Shown here: in pieces, positions 26,940 through 35,279 of the stretch
Layout: each line of letters starts with the position of its first letter
Numbering within the stretch: the stretch's first letter is position 1
Assembly (NCBI GenBank): GCA_025355245.1
Contig: JANXZZ010000058.1
Span: 1-64,000 of the forward strand
DNA: 64,000 bases
Reading direction: 5' to 3'
Source of the DNA: Pseudomonadota bacterium
GTDB lineage: Bacteria; Pseudomonadota; Gammaproteobacteria; Steroidobacterales; Steroidobacteraceae
The notes under the pieces: generated by a model
The model's input: the letters and a program-made list of their open reading frames with translations, nothing else
The model's database searches: none
Told to the model about the DNA's origin: nothing
Translations under genes and position numbers: made by a program

Positions 26940-28108
26940 GAGCCGAGTCCGGCGAGCGTGTCGGCAAGCTGCGCGACGTGTTCCGCGGCGAGCGTGAACG
27001 GCGGCAGCAGGCGCACGATGTTGGGATCGGCGGCGGTGCCGGCGAAGATGCCCCGCGCGAGCAGTTCCTTCTGCACCTCCCTGGCGGGCCGTGAGGTGCG
27101 AAGTCCGAGCAGCAGCCCGGCGCCCTGGATCCCGGTCACCGGTCCCGTGATGCAGGTCGCCCGGATCAGCGCCGACATCCGTTCGACGTTCGCGAGCAGG
27201 CCCTCGCTCTCAATGATGTCGATGACCGTCTCGACGACGGCGCAGGCGAGCGGGCCGCCTCCGAACGTCGTGCCCAGGTCCTCAATCCTGAGGCGCGAGG
27301 CGACCGCGGGCGAGAGCAGCATCGCCGACACGGGGAATCCCGCACCGAGCGCCTTCGCCGTGGTCAGGATGTCGGGCGTGACGCGCGCGCGGTTGGCTGC
27401 GAAGGGGAATCCGGTGCGTCCGACTCCGCACTGCACCTCATCAAAGATGAGGAGCGAGCCGAGTTCGCTGCAGCGCCGCCGCAGTGCGGCTAGCACCTCG
27501 GTCGGCACCTCGTACGCGCCGGCGAGGCCCTGCACAGGCTCGACGATCACGCAGGCGGTTTCCTCGCTGACCGCCGCCGCCGCGGCGACGGGGTCGCTGC
27601 GCGATGCGAAACTCACGTCGAAGGGCGCCCGCGGAAAGCCGTACCACTTCTCGCGTGCACCAAAGGTCACGGCCCCGGCCGCGGCCGTCCGCCCGTGCCA
27701 GCCGTGCTCGAGCGCGACCGCCTCGCGCCGCCCGGTCAGCTTGAACGCGAGCCTGAGCGCATTCTCGTTGGCCTCGGCGCCCGAGTTCACGAAGAAGACG
27801 CTGTCGAGGCCGAGTCCCGCGAAACGCACCAGGCGTGCCGCGGCGCGCTCGCGCACCGCCATCGGAATCGCGTTCGTCTGGAACAGTACCTCGCGCGCCT
27901 GCTTCTCGAGCGCCGCGACCCAGCGCGGATGGCCGTAGCCGAGCGCGGCGACCGCGTGGCCGCCGTAGTAGTCGAGCACGCGCCGGCCATCCCGGGTCTC
28001 GAGCCACACGCCGTCCGCGCGCACCACCTCGAAGGGGTACTGCGCGAACACCCGCGCGAGATGGTCGGTGGCGGGGGCGATAGGCGTCTGGATGCTCGCT
28101 GAAGACAT
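26936..28108 (-). CDS. argD: N-acylornithine aminotransferase
   Basis: This 390-aa class III PLP aminotransferase converts N-acylglutamate semialdehyde to N-acylornithine. I start at ATG 28108 (MSSASIQTPIAPATDH). Seen: VRADGVWLETRDGRRVLDYYG, FFVNSGAEANENALRLAFK, the PLP-pocket GWHGRTAAAGAVT, LIFDEVQCGVGRTG and the Schiff-base Lys in DILTTAKALGAGFPVSAM. The usual STFGGNPLACA reads TTFGGGPLACA, a mild change near the active site. Length is normal. It follows argC by 32 bases and overlaps argF' by 4. ArgD enzymes accept both acetyl and succinyl substrates, so it would suit either version of the pathway. Confidence 0.94.
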   Translation of the reverse strand: MSSASIQTPIAPATDHLARVFAQYPFEVVRADGVWLETRDGRRVLDYYGGHAVAALGYGHPRWVAALEKQAREVLFQTNAIPMAVRERAAARLVRFAGLGLDSVFFVNSGAEANENALRLAFKLTGRREAVALEHGWHGRTAAAGAVTFGAREKWYGFPRAPFDVSFASRSDPVAAAAAVSEETACVIVEPVQGLAGAYEVPTEVLAALRRRCSELGSLLIFDEVQCGVGRTGFPFAANRARVTPDILTTAKALGAGFPVSAMLLSPAVASRLRIEDLGTTFGGGPLACAVVETVIDIIESEGLLANVERMSALIRATCITGPVTGIQGAGLLLGLRTSRPAREVQKELLARGIFAGTAADPNIVRLLPPFTLAAEHVAQLADTLAGLGS

Positions 28109-28140
28109 GCGCTTGCTCGTTTCGGGAGGCCCGGCGGCCG

Positions 28141-29208
28141 TCAGGTCCAGCCGGGCGCGGGTGCGAGGAGACCGGTCGTCTCGGGCCAGCCGAACATCCG
28201 GTTCGCCCACTGCACCGCCCCGCCGGCCGCGCCCTTGGTGAGGTTGTCGAGCACGCTCATGACCGCCACCGTGCGGCCGTTCGTGCTAACGGCGAGCTCG
28301 GCGAAGTTGCTGGTGAGGACGTCCTTGAGCCGCGGCGCGCTCTCGAGCACGCGCACGAACGGCTGCCCTGCGTAGAAGTCCCGCAGCGCTGCGGTGAAGT
28401 CAGCGGCGCTGATCGACTTGAGCAGCCGCGCCTGCGTGGTCGCGTGGATGCCGCGTGCAAACGGACCGGAGTGCGGCACGAAGTTGAGATCGGCGGTTCG
28501 ACCCGTGATCGCGCGGGCGACGCCGACGACTTCCGGCGCATGGCGGTGGGCGAGGGCGCCGTACGAATAGAGATCGCTGTGCCGCCTCGGGTGGTGGGTG
28601 CCGTCCGTCGGCGCGCGGCCGGAGCCGGTGCTGCCGGTGACGGCCGAGACGAAGAACTCGGGTTCGACGAGACTCAGCTGCAGGAGCGGCACGATCGCGA
28701 GCAGCATCGCGGTCGAGAAGCAGCCGGGGTGCGCGACGTGCGGGGTCGCGAGGGTCGCGAGGTGCTCGGGCACGGCGCAGCTGAACTCGGCGACTCGCGC
28801 CGGCGCGCCGTGGGCGTGACCATAGACCGTCTGGTAGGCGAGTGGATCGGCGAAGCGGTAGTCGGCGGAGATGTCGACGACGCGCGGGCGCGTGCCCGCG
28901 GCGGCCGCGGCGGCGAGCAGGCGGTCAATGAGAGCGGCCGAGACGCCGTGCGGGCCGGCAGCGAGGACGGCGCTCACCGGCAGTGAGGCGATGCGGCGTT
29001 CCGCGTCCGCGAGGCTGCCGAACACCGCCTCGGGATATGCGGTCGCGAGGTGTGGGAACGCCGCGCCGATGCGCTCGCCGGGCTTCGAATCGGAGATCGC
29101 CGCGGCGAGCTCGAGATGGGGATGCAGCGCGATCAGGCGCAGCAGTTCCCCGGCGACGTAGCCGCTGCCGCCGATGACGAGCGTCGGAATGCGCTCCACG
29201 CCGATCAC
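28141..29208 (-). CDS. argC: N-acetyl-gamma-glutamyl-phosphate reductase (acylglutamyl-phosphate reductase)
   Basis: This 355-aa enzyme reduces N-acylglutamyl phosphate to the semialdehyde with NADPH. It starts at GTG 29208, overlapping the stop of the P-loop gene (GTGA); GTG 29199 is a close alternative. The ORF-track start at 29763 is a shadow. Seen: LVIGGSGYVAGELLRLIALHP (nucleotide binding), VVDISADYRFAD, the catalytic Cys in VAHPGCFSTAMLL, GSTGSGRAPTDGTHHPRR and FVPHSGPFARGIHAT. Two NAGSA-dehydrogenase domains of normal size. It is the fourth gene of the arginine operon. Confidence 0.95.
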   Translation of the reverse strand: MIGVERIPTLVIGGSGYVAGELLRLIALHPHLELAAAISDSKPGERIGAAFPHLATAYPEAVFGSLADAERRIASLPVSAVLAAGPHGVSAALIDRLLAAAAAAGTRPRVVDISADYRFADPLAYQTVYGHAHGAPARVAEFSCAVPEHLATLATPHVAHPGCFSTAMLLAIVPLLQLSLVEPEFFVSAVTGSTGSGRAPTDGTHHPRRHSDLYSYGALAHRHAPEVVGVARAITGRTADLNFVPHSGPFARGIHATTQARLLKSISAADFTAALRDFYAGQPFVRVLESAPRLKDVLTSNFAELAVSTNGRTVAVMSVLDNLTKGAAGGAVQWANRMFGWPETTGLLAPAPGWT

Positions 29209-30284
29209 TCCGTGGTCGGCTTGATCGGGAATCGCTCGGCGAGGCCCGCCGCAACGATGACGCGGTCGCCGAGCGCCGCGCCGCTCGTGATCGCGTTGAA
29301 CGCGGACACGCCCATCTGGTCGGCGATGATGTCGACGCCGACCTGGTTGTCGGTGGCGGGTCCGGTAACCACCGCAGGCTCGATGCCGAACTTCTCGCGC
29401 AGGATCTTGACGCCGCCCCAGGCGGCGACGGGGTCGTTCGCCGAGAGCACGAGCGCGGTGATGGCGCTGCGAATGTCGTGGGACGCGAGGATCGCCTCGA
29501 CGCCGTAGGTGCCGAGCAGGCCATCGCCGAGCTCGAAAACGATGACGTCCGGCGCGCCCTGCGACATCTCGCTCAGCATGGTGCGCGTCAGCGCCGGACC
29601 CACCCGCGCCGTCGTCGTGCCGACCCCGAAGTCGGTGAAGATCATGCTCTTGCGGGCGCCGGCATCTTCCATCGCGAGCACGTCGCGCCTGAGCGAGACG
29701 CCGGTTGCCTTGAAGGCGTGGACCGCGATGCCGCGGTGGCGCATGCGCGCGATAATCGCGCACGCGGCAGCGGTCTTGCCGGCCTCCATGCAGGTGCCGG
29801 CGAGCGCGACGACCGGCACGTCACGTGTCTCGAGCTTGGCGGCCTGGTCGAGCGGCTTGTAGCCGATGCGCGCCGGGACGCCGATGCGCTCGCCGAGGAA
29901 CGGGAACTGCAGGACCACGCCGAGCACGCGACAATCGAAGGGGCGGCCCTTGTCCACATTCACCGAGTCGCAGATCCCGAGGACGCCGCCGATGTTGAGC
30001 ATCTGGATCACGTCGCCCGGCTTCACCGCTTCGGGCACGTGGCCGGAATAGCCGAACAGCGCCTTGCGATGGCCGAGCGCGCCGACGACGATGTCGCCCT
30101 TCGCGACTTTGGCCATGCGTCCGCTCGTGAGCTCGAGCGTGTTGTAGGTGCTCTTGTTGGTAAGCACTTCGACAACGAGGATTACGCCCTCCTCGCAGGG
30201 AATGTCCTCGGAAATGCGCAGTTCGTGGCCGAGGCCACGTGCCTGCGTAATGGAGGCGACCTTGTCGACGACGACGGATTTCAC
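29205..30284 (-). CDS. Unknown P-loop protein in the arginine operon (BioD/DUF1611-like NTPase domain)
   Basis: This 359-aa protein sits between argG and argC with 4-base overlaps on both sides, so it is made together with the arginine enzymes. It starts at GTG 30284 (KSVVVDKVASITQARGLGH); the ORF-track extension to 30539 is a shadow of argG. Residues 1-150 are beta-rich (KGDIVVGALGHRKALFGYSG, GVLGICDSVNVDKGRPFDCR) and unknown to me. Then VVALAGTCMEAGKTAAACAI gives a P-loop in the register of dethiobiotin synthetase (GTDTEVGKT) and of DUF1611 proteins such as the D-glutamate N-acetyltransferase DgcN (GTDCSVGKK). AFKATGVSLRR and VIVFELGDGLLGTYGVEAI fit the same fold. No argA or argJ is present, so a role in N-acylglutamate formation is conceivable but unproven. 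Confidence 0.7.
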   Translation of the reverse strand: MKSVVVDKVASITQARGLGHELRISEDIPCEEGVILVVEVLTNKSTYNTLELTSGRMAKVAKGDIVVGALGHRKALFGYSGHVPEAVKPGDVIQMLNIGGVLGICDSVNVDKGRPFDCRVLGVVLQFPFLGERIGVPARIGYKPLDQAAKLETRDVPVVALAGTCMEAGKTAAACAIIARMRHRGIAVHAFKATGVSLRRDVLAMEDAGARKSMIFTDFGVGTTTARVGPALTRTMLSEMSQGAPDVIVFELGDGLLGTYGVEAILASHDIRSAITALVLSANDPVAAWGGVKILREKFGIEPAVVTGPATDNQVGVDIIADQMGVSAFNAITSGAALGDRVIVAAGLAERFPIKPTTE

Positions 30285-31516
30285 GACTGGCTGTCCTTGG
30301 CCTCGGCGCCGGCACGGGTATAGAACATGCCCGTCAACGCGAGCATCTTGGAGTAACCGAGCGCATCCGCCGGCGTCCACTCGCCGGCCGCTTCGCCGTA
30401 TACGCCGCGCGAAGCCGCCATCAGTGACCAGCGCGAGGTGACCCCCTCGACGAATGCGCCGCCGGTGCGGAACAGAAGCGCCACCTCGCCGCTGACCCGC
30501 TCCTGGGAGGAGCGCAGCAGCGCCTCGATGTCCCGGCACACGGGATCGAGGTGGTGGCCCTCGTGCACGAGGTCGCCGTAGGGAGCGGCGACGAGTTCCT
30601 TTATGCGTGCCTGCCGGCCGGTAAGCACGAGCTTTTCGAGCTCGCGATGCGCCGTCAGCAGCACCTCCGCCGCCGGCGCCTCAAATGCGACGCGGCCCTT
30701 CGTGCCGATGACCGTGTCGCCGAGATGAATGCCGCGGCCGATGCCGAAGGGCGCGGCCAGGCGCTCGAGCGCCTCGATGAGCGCTGGTGGCTCGAGTGCC
30801 GTGCCGTCGAGCGCGACCGGCACGCCCTTCGCGAAGGCGAGCGTGTGACGCTCGGCAGCGCGAAGCGCAAGGAAGGCATCGCGCGTCAGCACCCAGGCCG
30901 CGTCCGGAATGCTGCCGGCCGAGGTGAGCGTCTCCTTGCCGCCGATCGTGACTCCCCACAGGCCGCGGTTGACCGAATAGGCGGCACCGAACGGCGGCAC
31001 GGGCAGCCTGCGTTCCTCGAGGAACTTGAGCTGCTCGGAGCGCTTGAAGGCGTGGTCGCGCACCGGCGCGAGGATCTCGAGGCCGGGCGCGAGCGTGCGC
31101 AGCGCGACCTCGAAGCGGACCTGGTCGTTGCCGGCAGCCGTGCAGCCGTGCGCCACCGACGGCGCGCCGAGCTTCTGCGCCATCTCGGCGATCATCTGTG
31201 CCTGCAGGACCCGTTCCGCACCGACGCAGAACGGGTACATCTGCCCGCGGCGCGCATTGGCCATCAACAGGTACTTGAGTACCCGCTCGAAGTACTCCGC
31301 CTTGGCGGGCACGAGGTAGTGGGCATCGGCACCGAGTTCGCGCGCGCGCGCCGCGAGCGTCCGCGCCGCCTGCTCATCGATGCCGCCGGTATCGACGGTG
31401 ACGCTGATGACCGGGCGCCCATAGGTCTCCTTCAGCCACGGCACGCAGAACGACGTGTCGAGACCGCCGGAAAAAGCTAGGAGGATGGGCCGGTCGCCCG
31501 TCGGGATCGTGGTCAT
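30281..31516 (-). CDS. argG: Argininosuccinate synthase (Bacteroidetes-like type)
   Basis: This 411-aa enzyme joins citrulline and aspartate with ATP to argininosuccinate. ATG 31516 follows AAGGG. The PP-loop LLAFSGGLDTSFCVPWLKET opens the chain. Also seen are VDTGGIDEQAARTLAARARE, APSVAHGCTAAGNDQVRFEV, YSVNRGLWGVTIGGKETL and a C-terminal multimer region. The pattern (SGGLDTSFCV, VTVDTGG, YSVNRGLWG) recalls the ArgG of Bacteroidetes more than the typical proteobacterial SGGLDTS-xx-L-W-L form. That fits the ArgF' type in the same operon and may mark transfer of the whole set. It follows argR by 9 bases. Confidence 0.94.
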   Translation of the reverse strand: MTTIPTGDRPILLAFSGGLDTSFCVPWLKETYGRPVISVTVDTGGIDEQAARTLAARARELGADAHYLVPAKAEYFERVLKYLLMANARRGQMYPFCVGAERVLQAQMIAEMAQKLGAPSVAHGCTAAGNDQVRFEVALRTLAPGLEILAPVRDHAFKRSEQLKFLEERRLPVPPFGAAYSVNRGLWGVTIGGKETLTSAGSIPDAAWVLTRDAFLALRAAERHTLAFAKGVPVALDGTALEPPALIEALERLAAPFGIGRGIHLGDTVIGTKGRVAFEAPAAEVLLTAHRELEKLVLTGRQARIKELVAAPYGDLVHEGHHLDPVCRDIEALLRSSQERVSGEVALLFRTGGAFVEGVTSRWSLMAASRGVYGEAAGEWTPADALGYSKMLALTGMFYTRAGAEAKDSQS

Positions 31517-31525
31517 GGGCGCCCT

Positions 31526-32002
31526 TCAGCGACTTTCGAGGGAACGGAAGCGGTCGAGAACGGTGTGCTGGGCACGCGCGGTGGCGGTCGCGATGAAGAT
31601 CGTATCGTCCCCCGACAACGTGCCGACCACCTCGGGCCACCGCGCGCGGTCGATGGCGAGCGCGACGCTCGGCGCCGAACCCACGGGCGTGCGCACGACC
31701 GTGAGGTTGGGCCCTGCCGGTGTCACCGCGCGGACGAACGCGGCGACGACCGAGAGATCCGCCACCGGCGCGCCCGCGTCCTCGGCGAGCACGTAGCGAT
31801 CCCCGACCTTGGCGACGCCGAGGTCGCGGAGGTCGCGGCTGACGCTCGACTGCGTGACCGGGTAGCCCTCGCGCTTGAGGAGCCGCACCAGCTCCGCCTG
31901 CCGGCCGATCTCGCCGCCACGGATGATCCGCTTGAGCGCATCGCGCCGGTCGAGGCCGACGCGCGTCGCGGCCGAGCCGTGATGGTGGTGATCGTATTGC
32001 AT
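31526..32002 (-). CDS. argR: Arginine repressor
   Basis: ArgR is the arginine-responsive regulator and here the first gene of the operon it should control. I start at ATG 32002 (158 aa, close to E. coli's 156); the ORF-track start at 32179 runs into the promoter. The N-terminus has a short His run (QYDHHHHGS). The winged helix-turn-helix is [48 protein letters not shown], with SSVSRDL the DNA-reading helix. The C-terminal oligomer domain includes [39 protein letters not shown], where GDDTIF holds the Asp pair that binds arginine. The predicted promoter puts transcription start only about 6 bases before ATG, so the mRNA is nearly leaderless. Confidence 0.93.
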   Translation of the reverse strand: MQYDHHHHGSAATRVGLDRRDALKRIIRGGEIGRQAELVRLLKREGYPVTQSSVSRDLRDLGVAKVGDRYVLAEDAGAPVADLSVVAAFVRAVTPAGPNLTVVRTPVGSAPSVALAIDRARWPEVVGTLSGDDTIFIATATARAQHTVLDRFRSLESR

Positions 32003-32034
32003 AAAGGTGCGGACATTGTGCATAAATATGCATA
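31996..32034 (-). promoter_or_regulatory. Tandem ARG boxes of the arginine operon
   Basis: The inverted repeat TGCATAAATATGCA (32019-32032) fits the ArgR operator pattern TnTGAATwwwwATTCAnA with the same 4-base AT core. A second, weaker copy, TGCATAAAGGTGCG, lies at 31998-32011. The centres are 21 bp apart, exactly the spacing of paired ARG boxes bound by an ArgR hexamer in E. coli (18-bp boxes with 3-bp gap). The first box falls between the -35 and -10 elements and the second covers the argR start codon. Self-repression and arginine control of all eight genes follow by inference. Confidence 0.78.
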
Positions 32035-32043
32035 GACGGTCAA
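32015..32043 (-). promoter_or_regulatory. Predicted sigma-70 promoter of the arginine operon
   Basis: On the minus strand, TTGACC (32043-32038) and CACAAT (32020-32015) are separated by 17 bases and match the -35 and -10 consensus at 5 and 4 of 6 positions. Transcription would start near 32008, about 6 bases before the argR ATG. The stronger ARG box lies in the spacer, so ArgR binding should block RNA polymerase. Confidence 0.65.
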
Positions 32044-32081
32044 GCCCCATCGTCTGCGCCCGGCACGGCCGGTCGCGGCCA

Positions 32082-32849
32082 TCAGCGCCAGGGAGCCTCA
32101 AGCGCGAAGCGCCGCGACCCGGTAGGGCTGCCGTCGGCGGCGTAGCTGCGCTCGAGGACCGCGCCGGCGCCGTCGGCATCGAGGACGAGCGCCGTGCTCG
32201 AGCGCGTTCCGTAGTCGGCGCCCACGATGAACGCCGACGACAGGCGCCGTTCGAGTTCGAGGCCGACGCCGGTATCGGGCAACTCCGCGTCCGCGGCCCG
32301 CGTGCGGTCGGCGATCACCCCGAGCAGCTGTTCGGGCGCGAGCGCCGGCGCGGCGACGAGGGCGCCGAGCCTGGCGCGGCTCTGCACCAGCTTCGGCCAG
32401 GGCGTGTCGAGGGTCGCGTTGCTGAGGCCGTAGATTCCGGGGAGCAGCAGGCGCGGCGGCGCGGAGTCGCGATTGCAGTAGTAGCCGAGTGAATGTTCAT
32501 CGCCGAGCAGGAGGCTGAATCCCGCGTAGCGCGCGGCTTCCGGGACGAGCGCGCCAAGAAAGGCGGCGGGCGAAAGCTCGCCCGCGAGAAAGCGCGGAAT
32601 CAACGTGCCACGCGAGGGCGCCGCCGCCGGCCCCTCGCCACCCCGGAAGTTGGTGATCACGCCGAAGCGGCGGCGCCCATCAAGTGCGAGCCAGGTGCCG
32701 CCGGCGGTCAGGTCGCGGCCGGCGAGCAGCGGCGGCGCACCCGCCCACTCCATCGGCGCGGTCGGCCGCTGGTGAAATTCATCGCGGTTACCGACGAGCG
32801 CAAGCCGTCGTGCGGGTGACTGGTGCCAGGAGAAGACGAGGAGGCACAC
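32082..32849 (-). CDS. NRDE (TANGO2-like) family protein
   Basis: This 255-aa protein is of the NRDE family, related to animal TANGO2. The start is GTG 32849, giving Met-Cys2 at the N-terminus; Cys2 may act as an N-terminal nucleophile. The name motif is at residues 21-24 in [15 protein letters not shown]. Next come [42 protein letters not shown] and [16 protein letters not shown], all family-typical. [14 protein letters not shown] near the end matches the family's conserved GTRSTT-like box. Function is unclear; heme handling and acyl-CoA metabolism have been proposed for TANGO2. It ends about 80 bases before argR starts, so the argR promoter lies between. Confidence 0.88.
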   Translation of the reverse strand: MCLLVFSWHQSPARRLALVGNRDEFHQRPTAPMEWAGAPPLLAGRDLTAGGTWLALDGRRRFGVITNFRGGEGPAAAPSRGTLIPRFLAGELSPAAFLGALVPEAARYAGFSLLLGDEHSLGYYCNRDSAPPRLLLPGIYGLSNATLDTPWPKLVQSRARLGALVAAPALAPEQLLGVIADRTRAADAELPDTGVGLELERRLSSAFIVGADYGTRSSTALVLDADGAGAVLERSYAADGSPTGSRRFALEAPWR

Positions 32850-32858
32850 GGCAGGCGG

Positions 32859-33641
32859 TCAACCCGAACCGGCGTCGCGGATGACATCGAAGCCCGTCTT
32901 CGCGATCAGCAGTGCCACGACGCATGCGAACACGATGCGCACGAACCGCGCACCACCGCGCAACGCCAGTCGGGCGCCGAGCTGTGCGCCGCCGACGTTC
33001 GCCACCGCCATGGCGAGGCCGAGGGTCCAGAGCACCTGGCCGTGCCAGGCGAACCAGGCGAGTGCCGTCGCGTTGGTGGCGACGTTGACGACGCGCGCAG
33101 CGGCGGCGGCGTGCACGAAGTCGAAGCCGTAATGGCGAATGAACAGCACCATCAGGAAGCTGCCCGCGCCCGGCCCGAAGAAGCCATCGTAGAAGCCGAT
33201 CACCGCGACCAGCAGCGTACCCACCACGAGGCGGCTGCGATCGAGCGCGTGCGGTGCGTGGATCGCGCCCAGGTCCTTGCGCATGAGGGTATAGACGAGC
33301 ACCACGGCCAGCATGAGCGGCACGAGCGGCCGGAACAACGCAGGTGACACCCACGTCACGGTCGCGGCGCCGGCGAGCGAGGCGACGAACGCCGCGGCGA
33401 TCGCAGGCGCCAGCATTGCCCAGGGCAGGCGCACCGCGCGGGCGTAGCGTGCCGCGGCACTCGCGGTGCCGAACAGGCCCGCGAGCTTGCTGGTCGCGAG
33501 CGCGGTCGCGGGGCGCGCATCCGGCAGCGCCGAAAAGAGCACCGGCACCTGGATGAGGCCGCCGCCGCCGACCATCGCATCGACGCCACCGGCGAGAAAT
33601 GCGGCGATCAGCAGGCCCGCGAACAGCGCTGGAGCGACCAC
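32859..33641 (-). CDS. TSUP-family (TauE/SafE) membrane transporter
   Basis: This 260-aa inner-membrane protein is of the TSUP family, which exports or imports small sulfur or organic anions such as sulfite or sulfoacetate. The start is GTG 33641 (VAPALFAGLLIAAFLAGGVDAM). It has about eight hydrophobic segments in two inverted halves, each opening with a family motif: AGGVDAMVGGGGLIQVPVLF in the first and GFYDGFFGPGAGSFLMVLFI in the second. TALATSKLAGLFGTASAA and AARVVNVATNATALAWF are the matching second helices. The substrate cannot be told. It ends 9 bases before NRDE and follows nudC by 3 bases, so the three genes form an operon. Confidence 0.9.
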   Translation of the reverse strand: MVAPALFAGLLIAAFLAGGVDAMVGGGGLIQVPVLFSALPDARPATALATSKLAGLFGTASAAARYARAVRLPWAMLAPAIAAAFVASLAGAATVTWVSPALFRPLVPLMLAVVLVYTLMRKDLGAIHAPHALDRSRLVVGTLLVAVIGFYDGFFGPGAGSFLMVLFIRHYGFDFVHAAAAARVVNVATNATALAWFAWHGQVLWTLGLAMAVANVGGAQLGARLALRGGARFVRIVFACVVALLIAKTGFDVIRDAGSG

Positions 33642-33644
33642 CCG

Positions 33645-34592
33645 CTAGCGCGCAAGCGACCAGAGCGCGGCGCCCGGCTCGTCGCTGAGGCGCCGACCGG
33701 TCTGCCGCTCGTACCAGTCCGCGATCAGGCGATAGGAGATCGATTGTGGCGGCGGTAGCGCGGGCGTGCCCGCGGCCATCTCGGCACAGCTGAACCAGCG
33801 CGCGTCCTCGAGCTCCCCGTCGGGGCAGGCAATCGTCGTGTTACGCGCGCGCGCGACAAAGCCGATCATGACGGAGGACGGAAATGGCCACGGTTGCGAG
33901 GAGTGATAGTCGATGTCGCCGACCTCGACGCTCGTTTCCTCGCGCACCTCGCGGACGACCGCGTCCTCGAAGCTCTCGCCAGGCTCGACGAAGCCGGCAA
34001 TCGTCGAGTAGCGGCCGGGCGGCCACGCTGCCTGTCGGCCAAGCAGCGCGCGCTCGCCGTCGTGGACCAGCACGATGATCGCGGGGTCGATGCGCGGAAA
34101 GAACTCCGCCGCGCAGCCACTCACCGTGCAGCGCATGACGTGGCCCGCGTCGACCGCGACCGTCGGCGCACCACATACACCGCAGAAGCGATGGCGCTGG
34201 CGCCACCAGATCAGCGCGCGCGCGTAGGCGAGAAGTCCCGCCTCGTCCGCCGGCAGGAGACCGCCCGTGAGGCGAAGGTCGACGAATTCGCCGTCGAGCG
34301 CAGGATCCGGCGCACCGTCCGCTGCGACTTCGAGCGCGAATGTCGCCGCCCCGCGGAACTGTCCGAGCAGGATCGCTTGCCCAGGCTGGAAGGGAGGGCA
34401 TGCGGCGCGCGGCAGCAGCACCGCGAGCGGCGCCGGTTCGAGCCGGACCAGGCTCTGCGAGCGCCAGACGGGAACGAAGCGGGTCGAGGGCGTGAGCAGA
34501 GCGGCGGCGACCCACGCGGGATCCTTCCGCAAGCCGCTGGTGCGGTCGACGTAGGGGCCTGCGAAGACGTTGGAAACGGGGTGGGCTGGCAT
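33645..34592 (-). CDS. nudC: NAD(+) diphosphatase / NAD-RNA decapping hydrolase
   Basis: This 315-aa Nudix enzyme splits NAD(H) into NMN(H) and AMP and can remove NAD caps from RNA. ATG 34592. The N-terminal domain is followed by a four-Cys zinc ribbon (FCGVCGAPT and MRCTVSGCAAEFFPRIDPA). The Nudix box reads GFVEPGESFEDAVVREVREETSVEV. SQPWPFPSSVMIGF, 10 residues on, is the SQPWPFPxS array that distinguishes NudC from other Nudix proteins. Length fits, slightly over E. coli's 257 because of a longer N-terminal domain. It is the first gene of a nudC-TSUP-NRDE operon. Confidence 0.95.
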   Translation of the reverse strand: MPAHPVSNVFAGPYVDRTSGLRKDPAWVAAALLTPSTRFVPVWRSQSLVRLEPAPLAVLLPRAACPPFQPGQAILLGQFRGAATFALEVAADGAPDPALDGEFVDLRLTGGLLPADEAGLLAYARALIWWRQRHRFCGVCGAPTVAVDAGHVMRCTVSGCAAEFFPRIDPAIIVLVHDGERALLGRQAAWPPGRYSTIAGFVEPGESFEDAVVREVREETSVEVGDIDYHSSQPWPFPSSVMIGFVARARNTTIACPDGELEDARWFSCAEMAAGTPALPPPQSISYRLIADWYERQTGRRLSDEPGAALWSLAR

Positions 34593-34639
34593 GGCGCGCG
34601 CGGTCGCCCGCGCGCACTCATTCTACCTGCCCGCCCGGG

Positions 34640-35254
34640 TCAGGCGCCCGCCTGCTCGAAACGCACCTGCGCCCGCGGCTCGCTGCCGGCGACCACGGCG
34701 GATTGCGCGCGCGCATCGCTCTCGCACCACGTGCAGAGGGCGTGCGTGGTCCGAAGCGCATCGATGACCATGAACGCCTGGCAGGCCGGGCAGCGGCCGG
34801 CGCGCAGCTCCGCGCGCCGCTGCAGCAGGTTGAGCAGGTGCGAAGCGTGCTCGAAGGAAATCCGCTGCGAGCGGTAGAACGCCGTGTAGGTTTCGTAGGT
34901 ACGGCAGAAGAGTTCTCCCCAGCGCAGCGCCGCGAGCGTGCCACCCGGCTCGGCATCGCTGCTCGCCTCCTCGAGGAGCCCGAGGATCGCGAACAACCCG
35001 GCGAGCGCGGAGGATTGCCGCCGCGTCTCGGGATTGCGCAGGAAGAACGCGGTCTGGGTCGGCGACTTGCCGCGGTGACGCTTGATCCCCGAGCCGTGGC
35101 TCGCGACGTAGCTTCGAAAAAGCTTGCGGATGCGGTCGTCGCTGAGGCCCGTCCACGTCCGGATGGTGCACGTGCGGGCCTCGTGATGGATCATCCGCAT
35201 CGCGAGATCGAAGCGCTGCCGGTCCCTGGTGTACCGATCGTCAGTAATGCGCAT
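34640..35254 (-). CDS. FlhC-like transcriptional regulator
   Basis: This 204-aa protein looks like FlhC, the DNA-contacting half of the FlhD4C2 flagellar master activator. I start at ATG 35254, with GGGAG 9 bases upstream; GTG 35257 is adjacent. Helical N-terminal text (RFDLAMRMIHHEARTCTI, LSDDRIRKLFRSY) parallels IQLAMELITLGARLQML and LSRGRLIKLYKEL of E. coli FlhC. The zinc site is RCPACQ and ALCTWCE, two CxxC pairs 15 residues apart (16 in FlhC). The middle insert FFLRNPETRRQSSALAGLF is typical of FlhC. No flagellar genes are in the window. It is divergent from a gene that I read as an FlhD-like duplication. Confidence 0.75.
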   Translation of the reverse strand: MRITDDRYTRDRQRFDLAMRMIHHEARTCTIRTWTGLSDDRIRKLFRSYVASHGSGIKRHRGKSPTQTAFFLRNPETRRQSSALAGLFAILGLLEEASSDAEPGGTLAALRWGELFCRTYETYTAFYRSQRISFEHASHLLNLLQRRAELRAGRCPACQAFMVIDALRTTHALCTWCESDARAQSAVVAGSEPRAQVRFEQAGA

Positions 35255-35279
35255 CACAATGATCTCCCGTCATTAATTA

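Noticed and set aside
24906-27938. 1010-aa plus-strand open reading frame
   Set aside because: It is antisense to argH, argB, argF' and argD, which have full family motifs. The translation is Arg/His/Ala-rich without motifs, as expected for an antisense frame in GC-rich DNA.
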